Source: Morganella morganii_D
GTDB taxonomy: Bacteria; Pseudomonadota; Gammaproteobacteria; Enterobacterales; Enterobacteriaceae
Direction of reading: 5' to 3'
Length of the DNA: 64,000 bases
Assembly (NCBI GenBank): GCA_044772875.1
Contig: CP173058.1
Location: 248,001-312,000, forward strand
Under the pieces are notes generated by a model. It saw nothing but the letters and a program-made list of their open reading frames with translations. It did no database searches and had not been told where the DNA came from. The position numbers were made by a program, and so were the translations under genes. This document shows positions 43,578 through 51,273 of this stretch, piece after piece. How positions within the stretch are numbered: position 1 is the stretch's first letter; the number at the start of each line of letters is the position of its first letter.

Positions 43578-44621
43578 TTATTTATTTATTTTCTGAGGAC
43601 GAATGATCGTAAAATAACTGACAATCCAGCTACCGAGGATAATGCAGGGAATAAAGCCCCATCCCTGCCAGGAAAACCATGCAGTATTTACTAAGGTATT
43701 TCCCAGCATACAACCACCGGCCAGACCACTGCCTATTCCCATCAGTAATCCGCCAATCAGGCTTTTTATCATTGCGGATAAACCCGGATTGCGGAAACGG
43801 AATTCGCGGCTGCCTTTTGCAGCAATAAACGCTCCGGCAAAAAGACCGATCAGCAAATATCCCGCCCAGTTAAAAAACTTCAGGTCGCCGGAAGTTACAA
43901 GTGAAAATAATTGTGCACTCGGGCCGCTGATTCCTAACCCACCGACACGTCCGTCAGCCAGGCTTGAAGGCCAGGCGAGCAGAGCAATTACACCAATAAT
44001 CAGTGCGGAAATAAACGGATGCCAGCGGGCTTCAAATAACAGGTGAGCTATCCCGGTTTTCTGAGCTTTCATTTTGGGAATTTTAACCGACTTGTATTTA
44101 TTTAGATGACGATTTACCAGACAAACCGTCAGTAACACTAAGATAATTATTGCAACATATGGTGATATATTCAGCGACCGGGTGATTGTCGGCGAATCCA
44201 GCTTAAGGGTGGTGATCGGCAAAAAGAATTGTTTGGCGGCAGGCTGGCGGATAGACCAACTGGCGATAATAAAACCGCCGACGGCAATAATACTGCCGGC
44301 TAACCCTTCAGCGGCCCGGTAATAAGCTCCGGTTGAACAGGATCCGGAAAATGCCATTCCCATACCAAAGAGCAATCCGCCGGTCAGTGTGGCCAGCCAG
44401 GGAAATGATCCACCGGGAATTTGTACTAAGCCGTAATGAGAAAAAATGAAAAGCCCGACACTCTGAACAGAAATAACAATCAGAATGGCAATCATCATTC
44501 TGATGTCGTGAAAGAGATAGATATCACGCAAACCACCGGCTAAACAAAAGCGGCCGCGTTGCATAACAAAACCCAGTAACACTCCTAAGAATAGACCGGA
44601 TAGATGAGATAAACTTATCAT
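43578..44621 (-). CDS. YeeE/YedE-family sulfur transporter (TsuA-like)
   Basis: The ATG at 44621 is preferred because AGGAG lies eight bases upstream; the frame also opens at 44630. The product is 347 residues with about nine to ten membrane spans. Conserved Cys motifs of the family are GRFCLAGGLRD, FSGSCSTGAYYR and GLAGGCMLGNT, which relay thiosulfate by S-H-S hydrogen bonds in TsuA. With the adjacent TusA-like protein it probably imports thiosulfate or another sulfur species. Confidence 0.87.
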   Translation of the reverse strand: MISLSHLSGLFLGVLLGFVMQRGRFCLAGGLRDIYLFHDIRMMIAILIVISVQSVGLFIFSHYGLVQIPGGSFPWLATLTGGLLFGMGMAFSGSCSTGAYYRAAEGLAGSIIAVGGFIIASWSIRQPAAKQFFLPITTLKLDSPTITRSLNISPYVAIIILVLLTVCLVNRHLNKYKSVKIPKMKAQKTGIAHLLFEARWHPFISALIIGVIALLAWPSSLADGRVGGLGISGPSAQLFSLVTSGDLKFFNWAGYLLIGLFAGAFIAAKGSREFRFRNPGLSAMIKSLIGGLLMGIGSGLAGGCMLGNTLVNTAWFSWQGWGFIPCIILGSWIVSYFTIIRPQKINK

Positions 44622-45421
44622 AGACATCACTCCTTTAAGGAAATTATCTTAGCGAAATATTTTTTTTGATTATTTGAGATAAATCATAGAAAGAAGAAAT
44701 AAAATTTCTCCTATGTCATTTGTTTTTAGCAGATTTTCACTGTTCCGCCTGTTGTGATTATTGTAGTTTTTGAAACGGCAGATGGCATATCTCCAATAAT
44801 ATTTCCAACCAGGTACCAGTGTAAGTATCCCTGATCTCTTCCCTTTCTTCAGTACCTGCAGGATTGTGGGCTCAACCAAACATTAGAACGATAGTTGCTC
44901 GTTTCCTGGTTCAACAGACGTCTGCCTTATCAGCCTGCATCAGGTTCCGGTTGTTAAAACGGGAACGTATAAAGAAACGGATCTATAAAAACAGGGAAGA
45001 AGCGAAGACGGATATCTTCGGTTACATTGAAGTGTTCAGCAACCGGACCCGACGGCCACCACTATCCCGGCGGCCGTTGAACAGGCCCGCCGTGATCGCC
45101 CGGATATAGCCCAACGCTATGACTACAAAGGGCCCGGTTATTTTACAGGGTAGTGTGGTGGGAGCCAATATTCATCATCGGACAATACATTGAACAACAG
45201 CAAACACCAGGTCAGGCAGTAAACCGTGCTGCTGTTTATACGGTGGTGGTTTTTTCTGAACAGAAATGAGAATCTTTACCGCCATATAACATTACCTGAA
45301 AAAAGACAGCGTAATTATTGTTACAATGAAATACCCATTAGGAGGGTATTTACATGTAGTATGGGTATTCATTGTGTCGGACAGAAATGATACAGAAATT
45401 TTAACCTGTTTTGAGATATTT
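44622..45421. other. Debris with an IS3-family OrfB C-terminal fragment
   Basis: Only fragments are seen. At about 44930-45060 on the plus strand a frame reads FRLLKRERIKKRIYKN, REEAKTDIFGYIEVFSNRTRR and then breaks; this is the C-terminal end of an IS3-family transposase (with N-R-T-R-R), shifted after the last motif. The rest, including 45100-45320, shows no gene. The promoter of the fimbrial recombinase gene should lie near 45300-45400. Confidence 0.55.
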
Positions 45422-45970
45422 ATGCGTAATTATTTGACCTTTGCTGAAGTTAATCTCCTGTTGGAAGCAACACAGAAAACATATCATTCGGAACGTAATT
45501 ATTGCCTGATTTATATGAGTTTTATCCATGGGTTTCGTGTCAGTGAAATCTGTGGATTACGCCTTTCTGATATTGACCTGCATGCCCGTGAAATGTTTGT
45601 TTCCCGGCTGAAAAACGGGTTTTCTACCGTTCATCCGATTTTGCCGGATGAATTTATTTTTCTGAAGAACTGGCTGGCGGTCCGGCCCCGTTATACCAGC
45701 AAGGCAAGCGGGGATTTTGTCTTTCTGACATCCAAAGGGGAGCCGTTATCCCGGTATACGGTTTACCGCATGATGAAGCGATCAGGAAAAGAGGCGGGGC
45801 TGAGTGTTGATGTGCATCCGCATATGCTGAGGCATGCCTGTGGTTATGCGTTAGCTGACAGGCGAATCGACACCCGCTTAATTCAGGATTATCTCGGTCA
45901 TGTCAATATTTCACATACCGTACGCTATACGGCAAGCAACCCGTTAAGATTCAAAGGGATATGGAGATAG
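45422..45970 (+). CDS. FimB/FimE/MrpI-type tyrosine recombinase for fimbrial phase switching
   Basis: 182 residues from the ATG at 45422 (MRNYLTFAEVNLLLEA), the usual start and size of fimbrial switch recombinases; the frame is open from 45326 but that part is unlike the family. Catalytic residues are visible: Arg in FIHGFRVSEICGLR, H-x-x-R in HPHMLRHACGYAL, His in YLGHVNISH and Tyr in TVRYTASNPLRF. It ends 17 bases before the left inverted repeat of an invertible element, as MrpI and HbiF-like recombinases do. It should catalyse inversion of 45987-46321. Confidence 0.92.
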   Translation: MRNYLTFAEVNLLLEATQKTYHSERNYCLIYMSFIHGFRVSEICGLRLSDIDLHAREMFVSRLKNGFSTVHPILPDEFIFLKNWLAVRPRYTSKASGDFVFLTSKGEPLSRYTVYRMMKRSGKEAGLSVDVHPHMLRHACGYALADRRIDTRLIQDYLGHVNISHTVRYTASNPLRFKGIWR

Positions 45971-45986
45971 TGCTGTTCCCGGAATG

Positions 45987-46321
45987 CAACAAAATGATAC
46001 AAAATGTTGACTAGTGATTCTGCGCTTAATTTTACTTAAGCCGTGTTTTTTTGCAACCACTCTCATGCGTTGTTTTATCTGTGATTTTTGCTTTGTGATA
46101 AATGTAAATTAACGAAACTATAAAGCGTAATTCATTGTTTATCAATGGTAACCCCCCATCATGTATACTTTACTGATATTTATGCTAAGTATTATTTGCA
46201 GCATGAAAATCTGAAATACTCATTTTTTGAAAAAAAATTAATTTATTTAACCATAAAAATAAAAATTAATAACGTAAGGCATGTTTGTTGTTCCTGCCGC
46301 ACATTTTGTATCATTTCGTTG
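45987..46321. repeat. 335-bp invertible element (fimbrial phase switch)
   Basis: Inverted repeats of 21 bp with one mismatch bound the segment: 45987-46007 and, in reverse complement, 46301-46321. Both contain CAAC, one variable base, then AAATGATACAAAATGT. The 293-bp interior is AT-rich and non-coding. It lies between a FimB-type recombinase and the fimbrial operon. The size is close to the fim (314 bp) and mrp (about 250 bp) switches. The best internal promoter points left (see separate entry), so the assembled orientation is probably OFF. Confidence 0.88.
46117..46145 (-). promoter_or_regulatory. Sigma-70 promoter inside the invertible element, pointing away from the fimbrial operon
   Basis: On the minus strand, -35 TTGATA (46140-46145), a 17-bp spacer and -10 TATAGT (46117-46122). 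Each hexamer differs from consensus by one base. In this orientation it would transcribe leftwards, antisense into the recombinase gene. After inversion it would face the MrpJ-like gene and the pilin genes. A TATACT on the plus strand at 46163 has no comparable -35. Confidence 0.65.
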
Positions 46322-46396
46322 ATCTTTTAATACCGGAATTCTTATCAGAAAAACAGCTAATGTATGATGGTAATCTGTCCGGTTAACGGGATAACA

Positions 46397-46804
46397 ATGA
46401 TGAAGAAAAAGAATCAGATGAAGATACCGGATCAGAATACCGGTTCAGAATGCTGTAATCTTGAGCAGTATGTGGGGACGGTTATTTCAGCAAGACGTAA
46501 AGGGATGGGGCTGTCAGGAAAAGAACTGGGAGAGCGGGTCGGCCTGAGTCAGCAGCAGATTTCCCGTTACGAGCGGGGGGTGACCAGTATCACACTGTCA
46601 AATCTCGAAAGTTTATCCGTGGCATTAGGCATGTCATTCCGCCAGTTTATTGACGAATTATTTCTGTATGCCGAGATAAGTAAGAAATGGACAGCCGCTG
46701 ACAGTAATATGCTGCCGTACCTTCATTATCCTGAGGATATTCTGGTTGATACTATCGCCGCTGAAGTTTCAGGGCTGGCACTGTTTTTTAATCAGAATCA
46801 GTAA
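46397..46804 (+). CDS. MrpJ-like XRE-family transcriptional regulator
   Basis: 135 residues from the ATG at 46397. An XRE/Cro-type helix-turn-helix lies at about 28-85 (ISARRKGMGLSGKELGERVG, SQQQISRYERGV). The size and C-terminal region resemble MrpJ-class fimbria-linked regulators of Proteus, which repress flagellar genes when fimbriae are made. Here it is the first gene after the switch; in the mrp operon mrpJ is last. It would be switched together with the pilus genes. Confidence 0.8.
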   Translation: MMKKKNQMKIPDQNTGSECCNLEQYVGTVISARRKGMGLSGKELGERVGLSQQQISRYERGVTSITLSNLESLSVALGMSFRQFIDELFLYAEISKKWTAADSNMLPYLHYPEDILVDTIAAEVSGLALFFNQNQ

Positions 46805-47021
46805 AAATAAGACAGATGACGGATTTTATATAACGTATTCCGGGTGGTTTTTATCATTAACGCTGTTTACTGAAGGCCGGTTATCCGGATGACAGTTATT
46901 ATTTTAAATACAGGTTATTTTATTTCTTATTTTTATTATATCTGAACCTGTAACAGGAATAAGAAAGATATATTGTCTGTGTGCTCTGTTTTTTTTCAAT
47001 CAAACCAAAAAAGGTGTCTTT
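46805..47021. other. Spacer before the major pilin gene
   Basis: 217 AT-rich bases with no reading frame. It could hold a second promoter or a leader controlling pilin mRNA, but no clear element is seen. Confidence 0.3.
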
Positions 47022-47606
47022 ATGACTTTTAAAAAGAGCTTATTATCTGTTGCTGTATTAATGACAACAATGGGTTTTAATTTAAGTGCAAATGCGGCTG
47101 AGCAGAATACGGCGAATGTCACTCTCAGTGGTCTTATTTCAGCAGTAACCTGTGACATTGATGTCAACGGTATTTCCGGCGGCACAACAGTCAATACCGG
47201 AATGCATCTCACCGGTGACTTCGCATCCACTGTCAATGATGTGACAGGCACCCCGGTACCGATGGTGGTGACCCTGAAAAACTGCGGTGATAAAAACTCC
47301 GAAGCGGGAACCGGGAATTTATATATTTCAGGTACAACCGCACCGAACGGTAATAACAATATTTTTGTGGGCAATGACGCAGATACAGGATTTATGGTCT
47401 TAAAAACAGGCGGGACCACGTCTGCGGATGCAGTACAAAATGATGGCTCCGTTCAGCTGGATGTGAGCGGTTATCTTGATGATGACGGTGATATTACTCT
47501 CGGCGGGGCGTCATACACCTTTAATGTGGCAATGGCCTCAACCATTACCGCACCGACTGCCGGTTTATATACCGCTCCTGTCATTATTGCGTATGCGTCA
47601 GAATAA
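47022..47606 (+). CDS. Major fimbrial subunit (FimA-like pilin)
   Basis: 194 residues. Sec signal peptide ending NLSANAAEQ. The mature pilin has the donor-strand-like N-terminus (ANVTLSGLISAV), two Cys residues (VTCDIDVNG and LKNCGDK) that form the pilin disulphide, and a C-terminal beta strand ending PVIIAYASE. It is the first structural gene of the operon and is followed by a stable stem-loop, both usual for the major subunit. Confidence 0.88.
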   Translation: MTFKKSLLSVAVLMTTMGFNLSANAAEQNTANVTLSGLISAVTCDIDVNGISGGTTVNTGMHLTGDFASTVNDVTGTPVPMVVTLKNCGDKNSEAGTGNLYISGTTAPNGNNNIFVGNDADTGFMVLKTGGTTSADAVQNDGSVQLDVSGYLDDDGDITLGGASYTFNVAMASTITAPTAGLYTAPVIIAYASE

Positions 47607-47618
47607 TTTCAGTTAATG

Positions 47619-47664
47619 CCCGGGAGAACAGATACGGCGGTTAAATACCGTATCTGTTCCGGGT
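47619..47664 (+). promoter_or_regulatory. Strong intercistronic stem-loop after the major pilin gene
   Basis: AACAGATACGG pairs with CCGTATCTGTT around a 10-base loop, extended by CCCGG/CCGGG. No long T-run follows. It likely stabilises pilin mRNA and attenuates transcription into the chaperone, usher and minor genes, as in other fimbrial operons. Confidence 0.75.
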
Positions 47665-47707
47665 ATCTCCTGAGAATTTGGTTTATCAGTTAACAGGAAC
47701 CGGGAAT

Positions 47708-48448
47708 ATGTGCTTTTCTTTCCGCCGGACAGCCGGCTGTACCGCTGCCGCTCTCATGATGGCATTCTGGTCGGTCTCTTCCGTGGCCGGCGTTTCACTG
47801 ACCGCCACGCGTCTCATTGTTTCCGGTGTCAGCGGAACTCAGGAAGCCGGCAGCAGTATCGGTGTGCGCAGTGATGACAGTTCAGTGCACCCTTTTCTGG
47901 TCAAAGCCCAGATATTCCGCGATGTTGACGGTCAGGATACGTCCGTGCCTTTTGTCCTGTCACCGGCACTTTTCCGGTTAGAGCCGGGAAGCACGAACCA
48001 GCTGCGGGTAATAAAAAAGGGCAATACCCTTCCTCAGAACAAAGAATCGCTTTTTTATCTGCGCGTGGCAGCCCTGCCGGCATCCTCCTCAGCCCAGACG
48101 GAATTTTCTGCACCGGAAGGCGTTCTGAATGTGGCCACCGGTAATATTATCAAACTGTTTTACCGTCCTTACGGCTTACCGGTCACACAAAAAGAAGCCA
48201 TGGGACAACTGCGGTTTACCGCCGCGGGCAACCGGCTGAAAGTGACGAATCCGACCCCGTATTATATCACCCTCAGCAGCCTGAAAGTGAACGGTAAGCC
48301 GGTCAGTATCCGCAGGCAGCGGGAGCAGAATATGATTGCGCCTTACGGGGAGACGTTTTTTGCGGATGCGCCGCTGAAAGGAGAGGTTCACTGGCAGGTT
48401 ATCAATGATTACGGCGGCCGGGAAGGTTTTCATGGTTCAGTACAATAA
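47708..48448 (+). CDS. Periplasmic fimbrial chaperone 1 (PapD-like)
   Basis: 246 residues from the ATG at 47708 (GGGA four bases upstream, AGGAA further up). The signal peptide ends SSVAGVS. The two immunoglobulin-like domains show the subunit-binding strand motif (PALFRLEPGSTNQLRVI, SLFYLRVAALPAS) and NIIKLFYRPYGLP before domain 2. It guides pilins to the usher. It is the first of three chaperone genes in this operon; the 3' end overlaps the next pilin gene by 17 bases. Confidence 0.88.
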   Translation: MCFSFRRTAGCTAAALMMAFWSVSSVAGVSLTATRLIVSGVSGTQEAGSSIGVRSDDSSVHPFLVKAQIFRDVDGQDTSVPFVLSPALFRLEPGSTNQLRVIKKGNTLPQNKESLFYLRVAALPASSSAQTEFSAPEGVLNVATGNIIKLFYRPYGLPVTQKEAMGQLRFTAAGNRLKVTNPTPYYITLSSLKVNGKPVSIRRQREQNMIAPYGETFFADAPLKGEVHWQVINDYGGREGFHGSVQ

Positions 48449-49046
48449 TTACCGCCGGGTTTTTATCAGCGCATTTCTGGTTTCCTGCAGTGCTCAGGCC
48501 CCGGCAGAGACCCCGGTGGGTACAGCTCAGACGACACAGTTTATTGCCACCATTACCGATGGCATTTGCAGCCTGGATTATAACAGCGAGCCTGTTCTGA
48601 CCTTTATGCCGCGGCTTGCCGCTGATTTTTCACCGGGAAAGACGGTGGAAATCCAGCCGGTTTCTGCTGTTGTGACCTGTAATTATGCGGTCACGCCTCA
48701 GGTGATGATATCGGGGACAACACCCTACGCGTCAAATAATCTGGTTTTTCTTGATAACGACAGTAAATGGCCGGACGGAACCAACGGGGTCGGTTTTATG
48801 GTACAGCCGGCCAGGTCGGAGGCGGAACGCGATACGCCCCCTTCGCTGAATAATTTTTACGCTGACGGCATTGCAGGCAAAGCGATTGCGAACGGAGAAA
48901 CGGTGTCGTTAATTCCGTTAACTGACAGCAATGATTTTACTGAAAATCAGGTGTTATGGGTGGGACTGGTGGGTCTGGCAGACAGCAGCAACACGCTTCC
49001 CGGCGCTTTTCAGGCAACGTTAACCATCACGGGGATTATCCCGTAA
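48432..49046 (+). CDS. Fimbrial subunit (minor pilin)
   Basis: 204 residues from the ATG at 48432, which has GGAAGG upstream within the chaperone gene. The signal peptide ends CSAQAPAET. The pilin domain has FIATITDGICSLDYN and VVTCNYAV as the Cys pair and ends with the strand AFQATLTITGIIP. It is distinct from the subunits on either side; which part of the fibre it forms is unknown. Confidence 0.8.
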   Translation: MVQYNNYRRVFISAFLVSCSAQAPAETPVGTAQTTQFIATITDGICSLDYNSEPVLTFMPRLAADFSPGKTVEIQPVSAVVTCNYAVTPQVMISGTTPYASNNLVFLDNDSKWPDGTNGVGFMVQPARSEAERDTPPSLNNFYADGIAGKAIANGETVSLIPLTDSNDFTENQVLWVGLVGLADSSNTLPGAFQATLTITGIIP

Positions 49047-49062
49047 TTCTGCGGAAATCAAA

Positions 49063-49713
49063 ATGAGATATTTGCCAACATTCCGGCGGTTATCCCGGCG
49101 TTGTACCGGGCTGATCCTGTTAAGTACCGGCCTGGCAGGAGGCACAGTAATGAATGCGGCGGCAGGAACCGCATCCCAGACATTCATCTTTTCCGCAACG
49201 TTTGTGACACCCACATGCACTATGAGTATCCCGGCCACAATTGATTTTTCGCCGGACGGCGAGGGCATCCAGTCTTCCCTGCTGACCGGTGAAGGGGTGG
49301 AAGCAGCCGGCGGGGTGACTATTTCATTCAGTGATTGCAGCAGCAACAGTATGGTGCGGCCTCCGGTGATTGTTGTCACGGGCAGAACCGTACAGCTCGG
49401 GGGGAGTGACTTTTATTTTGCCGATACCCCCGAACAGGCCGGTGATTATCCGGCGAACGGTTACGGGGTAAAACTGTCGCTCAGTGGTCAGACATTTTTT
49501 GAGGACAGCACAAATATTGCGGTGACAGGTGGTTCACAGGGCGGAGGGGTGATTAACGCGAAAGCAGGAAGCACGCTGTCGTCACTGAATGGTACCACAC
49601 TGAATTTAACCGCTAAATTATCATGCGGCAGTTATTCACCGTGCAGCAGTGCACCTGATCACCAGTCCGGGGCATTTAAAGCCACGGTCCGTTTTCAGCT
49701 GGCTTATGACTGA
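49063..49713 (+). CDS. Fimbrial subunit (minor pilin)
   Basis: 216 residues. A basic N-terminus (RYLPTFRRLSRRCTG) precedes a signal core and cleavage near NAAAGTAS. The pilin-like mature domain has FIFSATFVTPTCTMSIPATI and a later Cys in ISFSDCSSN, plus two extra Cys residues (LSCGSYSPCSS) near the end. The C-terminal strand is AFKATVRFQLAYD. Its stop lies 16 bases before chaperone 2. Confidence 0.8.
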   Translation: MRYLPTFRRLSRRCTGLILLSTGLAGGTVMNAAAGTASQTFIFSATFVTPTCTMSIPATIDFSPDGEGIQSSLLTGEGVEAAGGVTISFSDCSSNSMVRPPVIVVTGRTVQLGGSDFYFADTPEQAGDYPANGYGVKLSLSGQTFFEDSTNIAVTGGSQGGGVINAKAGSTLSSLNGTTLNLTAKLSCGSYSPCSSAPDHQSGAFKATVRFQLAYD

Positions 49714-49729
49714 CACCGGGGGAACAGGT

Positions 49730-50467
49730 ATGAAATTATTTTGCGGATTACCAGCCGTATTGCCGATCATATTGTCGGGATTCAGCCCGTTTTCCATGAT
49801 GGCTGAAGGGCTTAAGTTACCTCAGACACGGGTGATTTTTCATGCGGGAAACAAAAACACGACAGCGGGTATCCAGAACCTGAATAACAGACCGTATTTA
49901 GTCAAAGCGGAAATCCTGAATGTTCCGGGCAGGAATGAACCGGATGTCATTCCTTTCAGTGTTACGCCGCCTTTGTTCCGCCTTGAGCCGGACAGCCAGT
50001 ATACAGTCCGTATTTTACCCCGGGGGAAAATACATCTTCCTGATGACCGTGAGTCTGTATTTTACCTGAGTTTTCTGGCGATCCCTCCGGGAAATAAACC
50101 GGGGGAGTACGACGATACAGCGGTTTCAGCACGGATATCCGTAGGTGTTCAGACGTTAATTAAATTATTTTACCGTCCGGCAGGATTATCCATGACTGCA
50201 CGTGAAGCACAAAGCAGGCTGGTCTTTTATACCGGCCGGGATAATGTCGTAATGGATAATCCGACGCCGTATTATCTGACGTTAAATACCTTAACACTTA
50301 AAGGAAAAAATATAGATCTGGTGAAAACAGGTGCGATGATTGCCCCGTTTTCGCAAAAAACGTATCCCGTATCCGGTAAAACAGAAACCGCGGCTTATAC
50401 CGTCATTAATGATTACGGTTCTGTGAGTCAGCTGTATTCCGGGGCTATCACTGCCGGGAGGGAGTAG
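49730..50467 (+). CDS. Periplasmic fimbrial chaperone 2
   Basis: 245 residues starting at the ATG at 49730 (GGGGGAACAGGT upstream); the frame opens earlier, inside the pilin gene. The signal peptide ends near FSMMAEG. PapD-like domains show PPLFRLEPDSQYTVRIL, SVFYLSFLAIPPG and LIKLFYRPAGLS. It differs clearly from chaperones 1 and 3, so it may serve different subunits. It is two bases from chaperone 3. Confidence 0.87.
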   Translation: MKLFCGLPAVLPIILSGFSPFSMMAEGLKLPQTRVIFHAGNKNTTAGIQNLNNRPYLVKAEILNVPGRNEPDVIPFSVTPPLFRLEPDSQYTVRILPRGKIHLPDDRESVFYLSFLAIPPGNKPGEYDDTAVSARISVGVQTLIKLFYRPAGLSMTAREAQSRLVFYTGRDNVVMDNPTPYYLTLNTLTLKGKNIDLVKTGAMIAPFSQKTYPVSGKTETAAYTVINDYGSVSQLYSGAITAGRE

Positions 50468-50469
50468 CC

Positions 50470-51255
50470 ATGAATACGGAACGGAGCCGGTATGCGGTAA
50501 GAGGATTATGTTGCCTGAGAGCGGTCGTATTACTGCTGTCCGGATGTACGTATGCGCTGGCCGGAAATGTCAGTGAACAGAACGGTATCACACTGCAGTC
50601 CACCCGCATTATTTATTCCGGAAAAGAAACGAAAGGGATACCATTCGCGGTAACCAATAACACGCAGACACCGTATTTAATGCAGTCGCGTGTAACAACA
50701 TGGCCGTCTCCGCCTTCTGCGGAATCATCACTTCCCCCGTCACCGTTTATTGTTCTTCCTCCTCTGGTAAGGCTGGAACCGGGTGAAACGGTAACACTTC
50801 GTATCCGGCTGATTGAAAACACATTGCCGTCAGACAAGGAGTCTGTGTTTGCATTTCAGCTGAAAGCAATTCCGGGTCAAAAAGATCGCGGCGGGTATGC
50901 CGGCGATCAGGCACGTATAACCCTGGCATTACAAAATACACTGAAACTGTTTTACCGGCCGGAAGGATTACCGCCGTATGACGCGCAATCTGCCGCCGGG
51001 ACTCTGCAGTTTAAACGTCAGGGGGCTCAGCTTATTGTTACTAATCCCGCTGTTTTTTATGCCACTTTCAGCACCTTATCAGCAGGCGGAAAAAAGGTTG
51101 ACGGCAAAGCGTTGTTAAAGATGGTACCTCCTCTCGGGCAGCAAACTTACCCTTTGCAGGATGCTGAATCTTCCGGTGATATCCGCTGGCAATTACTTAA
51201 CGAATACGGCATCCCGACAATATCCGTTACCCGGTCACCGGAGAATAAAAAATGA
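50470..51255 (+). CDS. Periplasmic fimbrial chaperone 3
   Basis: 261 residues. The signal peptide is of lipoprotein appearance (VVLLLSGC) but more likely is cleaved at YALAGN. Chaperone motifs are PPLVRLEPGETVTLRIRL, SVFAFQLKAIPGQ and TLKLFYRPEGLPP. It is directly upstream of the usher gene. Domain 1 contains a Pro/Ser-rich loop (TWPSPPSAESSLPPSP) not seen in the other two. Confidence 0.87.
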   Translation: MNTERSRYAVRGLCCLRAVVLLLSGCTYALAGNVSEQNGITLQSTRIIYSGKETKGIPFAVTNNTQTPYLMQSRVTTWPSPPSAESSLPPSPFIVLPPLVRLEPGETVTLRIRLIENTLPSDKESVFAFQLKAIPGQKDRGGYAGDQARITLALQNTLKLFYRPEGLPPYDAQSAAGTLQFKRQGAQLIVTNPAVFYATFSTLSAGGKKVDGKALLKMVPPLGQQTYPLQDAESSGDIRWQLLNEYGIPTISVTRSPENKK

Positions 51256-51273
51256 TCACATGGAGCAGCAGGA

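Noticed and set aside
46163..46168. TATACT on the plus strand inside the invertible element as the ON promoter.
   Set aside because: No acceptable -35 hexamer lies 15-19 bp upstream, while the opposite-strand promoter has two near-consensus boxes with 17-bp spacing.
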